From positions 62,001 through 126,000 of the forward strand of contig CALFVT010000005.1 of NCBI GenBank assembly GCA_937928165.1: 64,000 nt of DNA, read 5' to 3'. Under the pieces are notes generated by a model. That model did no database searches. It saw only the letters and a list, made by a program, of their open reading frames with translations, and was not told the DNA's origin. The stretch comes from an uncultured Caulobacterales bacterium (GTDB lineage: Bacteria; Pseudomonadota; Alphaproteobacteria; Caulobacterales; Maricaulaceae). Shown in pieces: positions 18,716 to 26,185 of this stretch. Position 1 is the stretch's first letter. Each line of letters begins with the position of its first letter. The position numbers and the translations under genes were made by a program.

Positions 18716-19004
18716 GATTCTCGCTTTCGCGGGAATGGACGGAATTAGAAGGCATTCCACAGACACGCCCCAATAGACTTACCCCAAAAACCGTGCATTC
18801 CCGCGCATGCGGGAATCTCAGTCACCTAGATTGGAGTAAGAGATTCCGGCTTTCGCCGGAATGGACGGAGTTAGAAGCCATCTCAGTAGACACGTCCCAA
18901 ACACCGTACATTCCCGCGCATGCGGGAATCTCTACCATTTTGCTTCACTCTATAGATTCCCGCCGCAGTTTATCCCTGTGAAAACAGGGGTGGGAACGGA
19001 CGGA
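18716..19004. repeat. Composite palindromic repeat array (2.4 units of 113-126 bases)
   Basis: Unit starts at 18716, 18842 and 18955. Units one and two each begin GATTC(T/C)-hairpin-GGAATGGACGG and later contain the identical hairpin ATTCCCGC-GCAT-GCGGGAAT (18797-18816 and 18910-18929). Unit two's first hairpin is ATTCCGGC-TTTC-GCCGGAAT. Between the hairpins both units share 'GACAC' and 'CCCAA'-type segments. Unit three begins GATTCCCGCC and carries an internal CCCTGT-GAAA-ACAGGG stem (18974-18989) before GGAACGGACGG. The GATTCCCGC...GCGGGAATGACGG theme is known from dispersed palindromic repeats (REP/MITE-like) in many proteobacteria. The alternation of two different hairpins in tandem is the specific feature here. 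Confidence 0.7.
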
Positions 19005-19309
19005 AAACAGATAAACTTCTCTATCAATGTAAGGCCCATCAATGTAAGGAAGGAAAATTCCCAAGATATATCCACGCCCATCAACCATGCCTTATATTAC
19101 CTTCATCACCTTTTGGGACAGGCAAGTGATCGTTGGCGGGCTTTAAGGTGTGATTGGTGCGAATAGCTTGTGGATTAACGCCCGCAGGTCTCGCCGGACG
19201 CTCTGTAATATACTTTTTAATAAGTGTATAAGGTGAAAGCTGGGATGGCCTAGACCTAATGGCTGTCTGGGGCCTTTGAAAAAGCCAATCTCGCAGCATG
19301 CGTAGCGTC

Positions 19310-19464
19310 AAAATAGGTTCCTCGTAAGTCTTTTGGGAACCTATTTTAGCGGAGCACCACAAATGCAAATTTGTGGCCCCGGCAGACGTTACCGCTTCCT
19401 ATCAATGTGATAGGCGGCACCCGTTTGCGTCAAACAAAGATATTTGGTTCCCATCGTAAATGGG
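19310..19464. repeat. Cluster of four hairpins upstream of lpd, possible structured RNA
   Basis: Four inverted repeats follow each other: 19310-19347 with a perfect 12-bp stem (AAAATAGGTTCC / GGAACCTATTTT, 14-base loop); 19357-19376 with an 8-bp stem (CCACAAAT / ATTTGTGG) closed by GCAA, a GNRA-type tetraloop on the plus strand; 19398-19414 with a 7-bp stem (CCTATCA / TGATAGG); and 19450-19464 with a 5-bp stem (CCCAT / ATGGG). This could be a small RNA, part of the lpd leader (start 19652), or residue of a mobile element. No T-run marks a terminator. I cannot tell the strand. Confidence 0.45.
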
Positions 19465-19651
19465 TATGCTGCGAATTGTCCAAACTGCGCCTTATTGGCG
19501 GCGGTCAGCATAAGCTTGCGGAAAAATATTCTAATATGGCGATTTAATCTCCCGTAAAGGCCGACCCTATTGCGGTGAAGCTTTATCATAGCGATTGACC
19601 CGTTTCATATCCTCGCTTAAACGAACAGGAATAAAACTTATGGAGTGCAGC

Positions 19652-21043
19652 ATGGCAGAGACATATGATATTCTAGTGATTGGCGGCGGGCCGGGCGGTT
19701 ATAATTGCGCCATTCGCGCCGGACAATTAGGCCTGAAAGTTGGCTGTATTGAAACCCGAAAAACCCTTGGTGGCACCTGTTTGAATGTGGGCTGTATTCC
19801 GTCCAAGGCGCTTCTTCATGCAACGGAAATGCTTGAAACGGCGGAGAAACATTTTGACGGCATGGGCATTACCACCGGCAAGATTGGCTTTGACCTTGGT
19901 AAAATGATGGCGGCCAAAGAAAAGACGGTCTCCGGCCTGACGGATGGGATTAAATATCTGTTTAAGAAAAACAAAGTCGACCATATTGAAGGCTTTGGCA
20001 AAATTATTGACGCCCAAACTGTTGATGTAGACGGTAAAACCTATAAGACGAAAAACATCGTCATTGCTACAGGCTCCGAAGTGGCGACCCTTCCCGGCAT
20101 AGAGATTGACGAGACTCGAATTGTCTCATCTACGGGAGCGCTTGAGCTCAAAGAAGTTCCGAAAAAACTCCTCGTGATTGGCGGCGGCGTGATTGGCCTT
20201 GAGCTCGGTTCAGTCTGGCGGCGCCTCGGCGCAGAAGTGACCGTGGTTGAATATCTCGATCATATTATGCCAGGCATGGACGGTGAGGTGCAAAAACAAG
20301 CCCTTCGTATTTTCAAAAAACAAAAGATGAAATTCGAGCTTGGCCGTAAGGTGACAGGTATTGATAATAGTAAAAAATCTGGCCTTAAGGTTCAAACCGA
20401 AGCCAGTGCCGGCGGAAGCCCGAAAGATATTGACGCGGATGTTGTGCTGGTCTGTATTGGCCGCCGCCCGTTCACAGATAATCTCGGCCTTGACGGCGTA
20501 GGTGTTGCCACCGACAAGCGCGGTTTTATTGAAACCGATCATTATAAAACATCTGTGCCCGGTATTTTTGCCGTGGGGGATTGTACCGTCGGGCCAATGC
20601 TCGCCCATAAGGCAGAAGATGAAGGGGTTGCGGCCGCCGAAATTATTGCCGGTAAAGCGGGCCATGTGAATTATGATGTCATTCCGGGGGTGGTTTACAC
20701 TGCGCCGGAGATTGCCTCTGTTGGCAAGACAGAAGAAGACTTAAAAGCAGCAGGCGTGCCTTACAAGAAAGGGAAATTCCCTTTCAGTGCCAATTCTCGC
20801 GCGCGGGCTAATCACGCGACCGACGGCTTTGTTAAAATTCTCGCCCATGCAGAAACTGATGAAATTCTTGGCGTCCATATGATTGGGGCGCATGTGGGTG
20901 ACTTGATTGCTGAGGTCTGCGTGGCGATGGAATTCCGCGCCGCCAGTGAAGATATTGCCCGCACATGTCATGCCCATCCAACGATTACCGAAGCCGTGCG
21001 CCAAGCGGCCATGGACGTCGAAGGTTGGACGATGCAGATGTAG
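19652..21043 (+). CDS. lpd: Dihydrolipoyl dehydrogenase (E3)
   Basis: 463 residues, flavoprotein that reoxidises dihydrolipoyl groups of 2-oxoacid dehydrogenase complexes with NAD. Seen: FAD motif 'YDILVIGGGPGGYNCAIRAG', redox disulfide 'GGTCLNVGCIPSKALLH', NAD-binding 'KLLVIGGGVIGLELGSVW', second FAD motif 'VPGIFAVGDCTVGPMLAHKA' and C-terminal His-Glu pair in 'CHAHPTITEAV'. Start ATG 19652 is chosen because GGAG lies six bases upstream and the Rossmann strand follows directly. In-frame upstream starts would add a 19-residue tail. The only E3 gene in the window, so it probably serves both SucAB and the branched-chain complex encoded at 49435-52835. Confidence 0.96.
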   Translation: MAETYDILVIGGGPGGYNCAIRAGQLGLKVGCIETRKTLGGTCLNVGCIPSKALLHATEMLETAEKHFDGMGITTGKIGFDLGKMMAAKEKTVSGLTDGIKYLFKKNKVDHIEGFGKIIDAQTVDVDGKTYKTKNIVIATGSEVATLPGIEIDETRIVSSTGALELKEVPKKLLVIGGGVIGLELGSVWRRLGAEVTVVEYLDHIMPGMDGEVQKQALRIFKKQKMKFELGRKVTGIDNSKKSGLKVQTEASAGGSPKDIDADVVLVCIGRRPFTDNLGLDGVGVATDKRGFIETDHYKTSVPGIFAVGDCTVGPMLAHKAEDEGVAAAEIIAGKAGHVNYDVIPGVVYTAPEIASVGKTEEDLKAAGVPYKKGKFPFSANSRARANHATDGFVKILAHAETDEILGVHMIGAHVGDLIAEVCVAMEFRAASEDIARTCHAHPTITEAVRQAAMDVEGWTMQM

Positions 21044-21103
21044 TTGGGCAAATGTAATTAATGCTCATATAAATCCACGGGCTCTTTCCATGGTTTAATA
21101 TTC

Positions 21104-21136
21104 ACCGAAGCTTGGGGTGCAAGCTTCGGTTTTTTT
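21104..21136. terminator. Bidirectional terminator between lpd and the winged-helix regulator gene
   Basis: Perfect 10-bp stem (ACCGAAGCTT / AAGCTTCGGT) with a 7-base loop followed by T6 on the plus strand. Its right end touches the stop codon of the convergent regulator gene (21135), so it may serve both genes. Confidence 0.85.
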
Positions 21137-21431
21137 ATGAGCCTAACAAGGCGCGCATCGCGCCGAGGTAATCGATCCAAGCGGCGCGGCCTGGATCTGT
21201 GAGGTGGATAAGGGTTTGTGGCCGTTTGCCGTTATATCCCTTTTCTTGGCGGATATAACCAGCCGTCTCTAATTTGGTCAGGTGGGTTGAAAGATTACCA
21301 TTACTCGTACCCGTTTTTTTAAGGAGTTCCGGAAAACTCGCCGGATTAACCGTGGAGAGATAAGCCATAATACCAAGCCGCAAACGCCCGTGAATGACGT
21401 CGTTGATATTATCTATGGGGTTACTATCCAT
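21135..21431 (-). CDS. Winged-helix transcriptional regulator
   Basis: A 98-residue single-domain winged helix-turn-helix protein. 'DVIHGRLRLGIMAYLS' opens the domain, 'SFPELLKKTGTSNGNLSTHL' is the HTH with recognition helix, 'TKLETAGYIRQEKGYNGKRP' is the wing and 'THIHLTDPGRAAW'-like residues close it. This is the ArsR/MarR-related 'transcriptional regulator, winged helix DNA-binding' family often co-encoded with a membrane protein. Start ATG 21431 overlaps the end of the upstream membrane-protein gene (stop 21424-21426), giving translational coupling. A TTG at 21455 is less likely. Two palindromes in the divergent promoter region (22085-22143) are its likely operators. No metal-binding Cys pairs are seen. 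Confidence 0.8.
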   Translation of the reverse strand: MDSNPIDNINDVIHGRLRLGIMAYLSTVNPASFPELLKKTGTSNGNLSTHLTKLETAGYIRQEKGYNGKRPQTLIHLTDPGRAAWIDYLGAMRALLGS

Positions 21432-22044
21432 TTTTACTCTCACCGCGCATCTCAAGATAACCCGGAAGAGTCATGGTTAGAAACACGCCCAAAGCTGCGA
21501 CGAAATATATAGCGGTTTCGCGGGTGAGTAAAAGGGTTATTACCATCATCGCGCCGGCGATAACGGCACTTGCGCGTATATAGGTCTTGCGGGTGAGCCC
21601 GCCGAGAACCGCGTGATTAAGGGCGCTAAGGCCGAAAGCGACAGGGATGATGCTATTATAAGCGGTGCTATCCAATTTACCCATTCCAACGCCAATAACG
21701 GTTGTGATGGCAAAGGCAGAGATAAGAACACCTGTTGATATGCCAAGATTAGCACCGACGCGGTTAAGAAGTGAGTTGGATCCGAGCTTTTTACCGGTCC
21801 GCTTGCCGAGCCGCACAGAAAGGAACGTGCCTATAAGGCCATAGCTAAGCCATAATAAACCGGCCTTATCGATGGTTAGCGGTAAACGCTCCGAGAGAAT
21901 AAGCCCATGCAGAATAAGTGTTGGGATCAATAGACTGCTCCACATGAGCTGAAAGGGGCCGCCAAGTAGCGGAGTTTGCGCGCCGTCTTTCGCAAGCTGC
22001 GCCGCGAAATCCAAGTCGGATAAGAGGCTTGATTTATCTGTCAT
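21424..22044 (-). CDS. Six-TM membrane protein co-encoded with the winged-helix regulator
   Basis: 206 residues with a soluble N-terminus ('LLSDLDFAAQLAKDGAQTPL') and about six TM helices, e.g. 'FQLMWSSLLIPTLILHGLIL', 'GLLWLSYGLIGTFLSV', 'LGISTGVLISAFAITTVIGV', 'AIYFVAALGVFLTMTLPGYL'. Genes of this kind are found directly upstream of small winged-helix regulators in many alphaproteobacteria. I know no assigned function. A regulatory or sensing partnership with the regulator is inferred from the overlap only. The gene is divergent from DUF2141 at 22169 with paired operator-like palindromes between. Confidence 0.6.
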   Translation of the reverse strand: MTDKSSLLSDLDFAAQLAKDGAQTPLLGGPFQLMWSSLLIPTLILHGLILSERLPLTIDKAGLLWLSYGLIGTFLSVRLGKRTGKKLGSNSLLNRVGANLGISTGVLISAFAITTVIGVGMGKLDSTAYNSIIPVAFGLSALNHAVLGGLTRKTYIRASAVIAGAMMVITLLLTRETAIYFVAALGVFLTMTLPGYLEMRGESKNG

Positions 22045-22084
22045 ATATATACTCCGTTATATCTCAATTTAACTATAACAAAAA

Positions 22085-22105
22085 TTAGTTTGCATTTCAA
22101 ACTAA
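22085..22105. promoter_or_regulatory. Operator-like palindrome, site 1
   Basis: Perfect inverted repeat TTAGTTTG-N5-CAAACTAA, 41 bases upstream of the membrane-protein start (22044, minus) and about 64 upstream of DUF2141 (22169, plus). The same sequence recurs as site 2, centred 38 bases further on. A two-fold symmetric site in a shared divergent promoter next to a winged-helix regulator gene is the standard layout of an autoregulated operator. Confidence 0.7.
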
Positions 22106-22122
22106 ATTATGATTAAAGGCCC

Positions 22123-22143
22123 TTAGTTTGTAAATCAAACTTA
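22123..22143. promoter_or_regulatory. Operator-like palindrome, site 2
   Basis: TTAGTTTG-N5-CAAACTTA matches site 1 in 15 of 16 arm bases. It lies 26 bases upstream of the DUF2141 start, in the position of a core promoter, so binding would be expected to repress that gene. Confidence 0.7.
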
Positions 22144-22168
22144 ATTTTAAAACAAACAAAAGGAAATA

Positions 22169-22621
22169 ATGATGTTAAAATTGACTAAAATACTTCAACT
22201 TACGGGGTTTGTCGCTGCGGTATGTTTATCTGTGCCGATGGCAAGTGCAGCGGATGAGACGAATATACGCCTTGTCATTAAAGATATAAAAGCTGTGGAT
22301 GCCCCGCTTTATATATCTGTGCAAAGCCGAGATGATTACCGGAGCTCTCGTTCGGCTAAATCATTTATTATTAAAGCCCCATCGCGTGAGATATTTAACG
22401 AATCGTTTCAAATTCCCGCAGGCGACTATGCGGTGTCAGTTTGGCATGATCTTGATAAAGACAATTCATTCACAATGGATAAGAAATGGCGACCGCTCGA
22501 TGGTTGGGCCTCATCAGGGCCAGAACTTAAAGGGGATCCAAAATTTGATGATGTTAAATTTAAGGCCGCGCAAGATGGTCAAGTGATTGAGATATCTATG
22601 CATTACGCTGCGAAAACATAG
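22169..22621 (+). CDS. Exported DUF2141 domain protein
   Basis: 150 residues with a cleavable signal peptide ('LTGFVAAVCLSVPMASAADE', cleavage after ASA). The mature part is a DUF2141 beta-sandwich: 'INLV..'-type first strand 'NIRLVIKDIKAVDAPLYISV', 'PAGDYAVSVWHDLDKDNSFT' (the conserved YAVxVxHDxDxN signature), and 'GWASSGPELKGDPKFDDVKF'. Function of the family is unknown. Members are secreted small proteins. AGGA lies before tandem ATG codons (22169, 22172). The gene is under the two operator-like palindromes and is followed 9 bases later by the SMR gene. Confidence 0.85.
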   Translation: MMLKLTKILQLTGFVAAVCLSVPMASAADETNIRLVIKDIKAVDAPLYISVQSRDDYRSSRSAKSFIIKAPSREIFNESFQIPAGDYAVSVWHDLDKDNSFTMDKKWRPLDGWASSGPELKGDPKFDDVKFKAAQDGQVIEISMHYAAKT

Positions 22622-22630
22622 GAGATTAAA

Positions 22631-22953
22631 ATGTCAGCATGGGGTTATTTGGCCATTGCGATTGGGTTTGAAGTGGCGGGGACGCTGCTGCTTAAGATGT
22701 CAAACGGCTTTGAGAAACTGGCTTTCGGCATGGCGGCTATCGCCTGTTATTCCGTTTGCTTCTGGTTTTCGCCCCGGCCCTTAAGGTGATTCCGGCGGGG
22801 ATTGCCTATGCGGTCTGGGCGGGCCTAGGTATTGTTTGTGTTGCGGTGTTGTCTTTTGCCCTTTTTGGACAAAAGCTCACGGGACCGCAATATGGCTTTA
22901 TCGGCTTGATTTTAGTCGGCGCGGTTGGCCTTAACCTAACGCAGCAAGCTTAA
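22631..22953 (+). pseudogene. SMR-family (SugE/EmrE-like) transporter with a one-base frameshift
   Basis: From ATG 22631 (GGAG upstream) frame one reads 'MSAWGYLAIAIGFEVAGTLL' with the membrane Glu of SMR proteins, through 'GMAAIACYSVCFWF', then runs into TGA. Frame minus one carries the continuation 'APALKVIPAGIAYAVWAGLG' and 'FGQKLTGPQYGFIGLILVGA' to TAA 22951-22953. Adding one base near 22764-22771 (TGGTTTTCGCCCC) restores a 107-residue, four-TM SMR protein of normal length. SMR proteins are proton-coupled drug/guanidinium exporters that work as dimers. Both halves are well conserved, so the lesion is very recent or a sequencing/assembly error in the T4/C4 runs. It is probably co-transcribed with DUF2141. 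Confidence 0.85.
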
Positions 22954-24590
22954 GGCTCTGGAGATGTCGGAATTTCAATCGGCAAGACTTTATTTGCGGG
23001 CACATTGGACAGCCCCATTTGATTGCCGTTTTGAAATTTAATCACAATCCGTTCGGCCTTTTCAAAGCTGCCGAGGCCAAACGTAATTTTGCGCGTCCCG
23101 TCAGAACCGAGCCCTTGCCCGGCAATGACCTGTTTATAACGATGGGTCCAATCGGGCAGGGTCAGCATGATTTCTGCGTTTAAACTGGCGGCGGTATCGG
23201 GAAAGTCGAGGGTAATATAATTATTCTCAAACGGCTCACTAATATAAGCCAGTGACGGCCCTGCGGCATTGGCCCAAATAAGGTCGGGCCGTCCGTCTTC
23301 GTTAAAATCGGCTACAAGCGGCGCAATTCCGAAATAGGGATTAACTCCGCCAGATCTTTTTTCAACGGGCGTAAAGCTCTGCCCATTACCTAAGAGGATT
23401 TTACCATTATAGCGCATCATGAAAGCTTGCATTGGCATACGCGCGTAGTTTTGGCTCATGAGGATATCTTCATAGCTATCGAGATTAATATCGGCAAAAA
23501 TAGCCCCCCAACCAAAGCCGTAACGGCTAACTTTGGCGGCTTTTGCGGTATCGCTATAACTCACGCCGTCATTATTATGAAACAGCATATGATGATGATT
23601 AAACTTTGCGTCTTTCGGAAGATCACCGCGCAAAATAAACGGCGGCAGAGTATAACCTACATTAGAGAAAAAGGCGTCCATCCAGCTGTCATTATCATAA
23701 TCCCCAATGGCAATGCCCATGGGATAGGAATAATCTGATGGATTGGGCTGCGGGAAAAACCCTATGCCTTTATTATTAATATAGGTTTCAACCTTACCCG
23801 TATCTTGCGCGACGACAAGATCAGAAAACCCGTCTCGGTTCATATCGGCAAAGGTTCCAATAAAGCTATTATGCTGCCGCCAAACGCCCCATTCCTTGGA
23901 GACATCTTTGAACTCACCGCCGCCTATATTCATAAATAAATGGCTAAAACCGCCGTAACCATCACTAAAAATAGTCTCCCCTTTGACGCGGCCTATTTTA
24001 AGATAACCGGCTATATATAAATCGACTAAACCATCCTTATTAATATCTCCAAGACCAATAGAGAGTGGCGTGGTATTATCGGCATTATTGCCGCTGCCGC
24101 CAAGCTTCAGCGGGAGTTTGCGGCTGCTGAATTGTCCGCCTTGGTTTTCGTGATACCATATCCCGCTCTCTCGTGCAGTGAAAAGGTCAACATCACCGTC
24201 TTCGTCAAAATCGATATGGGCCGCGCCGTGAGTGGCGTCATTTTTATCTTTTGTAAGGATGATATCTAAGGGGTTAAATTGACCGTTTTTATACTTAAAA
24301 AAGCCATCACCTTGATTATCTCCGCCGCCTAAAAATAACTCGTCTTGACCGTCTGCGTCGACATCAAAGACGGCGCTAGCGAGAAAAGGAAGAGAGGTTT
24401 TTAAACTTATTTCATGTATAAAGGGAAGCTCAACTTGCGTGAAGCGAAGGGCGGTTTTCCCTTGTGGAACTTTTTCTCCCTGCCAGGCGCGAAGCATTAA
24501 GATGGCTCCGAAAAACATAGCTATGGGGATGAAGGTAAAGCAGAGAATGAGCGTTTTAAATGAAAACTTGTCAGTCGCTTCGGTTATCAT
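22950..24590 (-). CDS. Membrane-anchored FG-GAP/VCBS repeat protein with ASPIC/UnbV-like C-terminus
   Basis: 546 residues. One N-terminal TM anchor (about 12-31), then a beta-propeller with seven calcium-binding DxDxDG-type loops: 'DVDADGQDELF', 'DFDEDGDVDLF', 'DINKDGLVDLY', 'DMNRDGFSDLV', 'DYDNDSWMDAF', 'DINLDSYEDIL' and 'DFNEDGRPDLI'. That count fits one seven-bladed propeller. The end 'GQGLGSDGTRKITFGLG' and 'ERIVIKFQNGNQ' resembles the ASPIC/UnbV domain of CRTAC1-like proteins. Such proteins act outside the cytoplasm, probably in adhesion or glycan/protein binding. No enzyme activity is evident. Its stop overlaps the convergent SMR stop by 3 bases. The gene stands alone with xerC 70 bases upstream on the same strand. 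Confidence 0.85.
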   Translation of the reverse strand: MITEATDKFSFKTLILCFTFIPIAMFFGAILMLRAWQGEKVPQGKTALRFTQVELPFIHEISLKTSLPFLASAVFDVDADGQDELFLGGGDNQGDGFFKYKNGQFNPLDIILTKDKNDATHGAAHIDFDEDGDVDLFTARESGIWYHENQGGQFSSRKLPLKLGGSGNNADNTTPLSIGLGDINKDGLVDLYIAGYLKIGRVKGETIFSDGYGGFSHLFMNIGGGEFKDVSKEWGVWRQHNSFIGTFADMNRDGFSDLVVAQDTGKVETYINNKGIGFFPQPNPSDYSYPMGIAIGDYDNDSWMDAFFSNVGYTLPPFILRGDLPKDAKFNHHHMLFHNNDGVSYSDTAKAAKVSRYGFGWGAIFADINLDSYEDILMSQNYARMPMQAFMMRYNGKILLGNGQSFTPVEKRSGGVNPYFGIAPLVADFNEDGRPDLIWANAAGPSLAYISEPFENNYITLDFPDTAASLNAEIMLTLPDWTHRYKQVIAGQGLGSDGTRKITFGLGSFEKAERIVIKFQNGNQMGLSNVPANKVLPIEIPTSPEP

Positions 24591-24660
24591 ATTTATAGCC
24601 CTTATTTGAGCTTATTAACGTGCCGTAATTACCTCTGTATTTCAATATTTAAAACCGTGA

Positions 24661-25632
24661 TTACGTCGCCGTTTTATGTGTTTTGCGGCGAGCCCGTGGA
24701 TGGGCATTATTGTGAATGCCAATTAAGCGTGTCGCATCAATATGGGTATAGCGCTGGGTTGTGGAAAGGTTCTCATGACCCAAGAGGGTTTGGATTGTAC
24801 GTAAATCACCGCCGCCCGCCAAAAGGTGGGTGGCAAAACTATGGCGTAGCGCGTGGGGCGTTGTTGTTTCGGGTAGACCCAGAAATCCGCGAAGGCGGCG
24901 AATCTCGGCTTGAATGATTTCTGCGCGCAGCACGCCGCCCCGCGCGCCGCGAAATATTGGGGCGTCTGGGTCTATGACATAGGGGCAGTCTTGAGCGTAA
25001 GCATTCACGGCCTCGCGGACTGCTGGTAAAATAGGAACAATCCTCATTTTACCGCCTTTACCCGTGATTCGCAGGACATCACTGAGTGGGAGATCGCTTT
25101 GACACAGGCTGAGAACCTCGGCAATACGCAGGCCTGCCCCATATAACAGGCACATTACCGCATGATTACGTTGGGTAATCCACGGTTTTTGCGCCGCTCG
25201 AGCGGAGCAGGATTTAAGGCTGTGGATGTCGGTAAGTTTTGCGGCTTGGCTCTCGGTTATGGCTTTGGGTAAAGGGGCGTTGGCCTTTGGTCCTTTTACA
25301 AGCGCGATAGCCGCATTTTTCACGCTCCATCGGCGTTCAATATAGCGAAAAAATGTCCTAAGTGCCGAGAGATGGCGGGCAAGGGAATTAGGGGATAAGC
25401 CGTTATCCCCGCGCCGCCGCGCGGAAATATAGCTGCGAAAATCACGCAGGCTAATGTCGGAAATATGAGCTAATGTTAAAACATGGCCGTGATGCCCTGC
25501 CATAAACTCAAAAAAAGCTGAAATATCTCGCTCATAAGCAAGAGCCGTTTTAGGCGAGACGCGGCGTTCACCAGAGAGATGATCCAAAAAAGCGCAAACC
25601 ATGTCGCGGCTTGATATAGTAGGAATAGCCAT
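24661..25632 (-). CDS. xerC: Tyrosine recombinase XerC
   Basis: 323 residues. The N-terminal SAM-like DNA-binding domain (residues 8-105) has 'VSPKTALAYERDISAFFEFM'. The catalytic domain has the Arg in 'LLYGAGLRIAEVLSL', Lys in 'RITGKGGKMRIVP', 'HALRHSFATHLLAGGGDLRT' (His-x-x-Arg), 'LLGHENLSTTQRYTHID' with the final His and Tyr nucleophile. XerC resolves chromosome dimers at dif with XerD. The good conservation, normal length and divergent placement next to an Fe-S scaffold gene argue for the chromosomal enzyme rather than an integrase. No attachment-site repeats are seen nearby. Confidence 0.93.
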   Translation of the reverse strand: MAIPTISSRDMVCAFLDHLSGERRVSPKTALAYERDISAFFEFMAGHHGHVLTLAHISDISLRDFRSYISARRRGDNGLSPNSLARHLSALRTFFRYIERRWSVKNAAIALVKGPKANAPLPKAITESQAAKLTDIHSLKSCSARAAQKPWITQRNHAVMCLLYGAGLRIAEVLSLCQSDLPLSDVLRITGKGGKMRIVPILPAVREAVNAYAQDCPYVIDPDAPIFRGARGGVLRAEIIQAEIRRLRGFLGLPETTTPHALRHSFATHLLAGGGDLRTIQTLLGHENLSTTQRYTHIDATRLIGIHNNAHPRARRKTHKTAT

Positions 25633-25720
25633 GACTTAAGCTGCCATAGAGAAGGTTAATAAAGGGTATGATGATACAGCATTTCTTTGCTTTCTTAGGT
25701 TTAAAGCTTATATATTTCGT

Positions 25721-26152
25721 ATGATTGATGATTTATATAATCAAGATATTTTGGCACTATCTGCGCAGTTGCAAAATAAACGCCTTGATATGCCTCATGG
25801 CTCCTCGCGCGAAGTTTCAAAACTTTGCGGCTCGGAACTGGAAATAGATGTGAATCTTGATGGTGGAGTGGTGAGCGAAACCGCCTTGCGGGTGCAGGCT
25901 TGCGCCCTCGGGCAAGCCGCTGCGGCCATTTTACAAGACGCCATTATTGGGGCGAACCTAGAAGAGGTGATTGATGCGCGCGATAAGCTAAGAGCCATGT
26001 TAAAACAAGACGGGCCGTCGCCGTCAGGGCGTTTTGCAAAACTCGCTTTGCTGCACGGCGTTTCGGAATATCCTGCGCGCCATACGTCCACGCTTTTAGC
26101 TTTCGAAGCAGCGGTAAAAGCAGTAAGTGATGCTTTAGAGTTATCCGAATAA
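25721..26152 (+). CDS. IscU/NifU-like Fe-S cluster assembly scaffold protein (alphaproteobacterial type)
   Basis: 143 residues of the IscU/NifU N-terminal fold. The first conserved Cys is in 'SKLCGSELEIDVNLDGGVV' and the second in 'QACALGQAAAAIL'. The position of the third Cys of classical IscU is occupied by 'PARHTSTLLAF' with His. The Asp after the first Cys (CGD) is Ser. This variant is the one I know from many alphaproteobacteria, where it is encoded near yidD and thrS. Whether it still assembles clusters is unclear because two cluster-ligand positions differ. The SD is weak. Divergent from xerC (88 bases), and followed 33 bases later by the DUF5060 gene. Confidence 0.8.
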   Translation: MIDDLYNQDILALSAQLQNKRLDMPHGSSREVSKLCGSELEIDVNLDGGVVSETALRVQACALGQAAAAILQDAIIGANLEEVIDARDKLRAMLKQDGPSPSGRFAKLALLHGVSEYPARHTSTLLAFEAAVKAVSDALELSE

Positions 26153-26185
26153 CACGGTTACTATACACAAGCTCAAGGAGAGCAC

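Larger units (their letters stand above)
18612..19651. other. 1-kb non-coding stretch rich in hairpin repeats, upstream of lpd
   Basis: No convincing gene lies here. Open frames exist on both strands (for example minus 19081-19368 and 19389-19589), but they lack recognisable domains or ribosome binding sites. The stretch contains the composite repeat array 18716-19004 and a run of four separate hairpins 19310-19464. A short direct repeat (ATCAATGTAAGG twice near 19023-19049) is also visible. The lpd promoter must lie in the distal part. Confidence 0.6.

Noticed and set aside
18652-19166. Plus-strand ORFs across the repeat array
   Set aside because: Repeated Arg/Cys/Gly residues come from the palindromic repeats; no RBS or domain.
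19081-19368. 95-codon minus-strand ORF (basic, Pro-rich)
   Set aside because: No recognisable motif or SD, and it includes the hairpin cluster; left unassigned, though a decayed gene is possible.
24661-25632. XerC gene as a phage or island integrase
   Set aside because: Sequence, length and neighbours fit chromosomal XerC; no phage genes, tRNA or att repeats are nearby.
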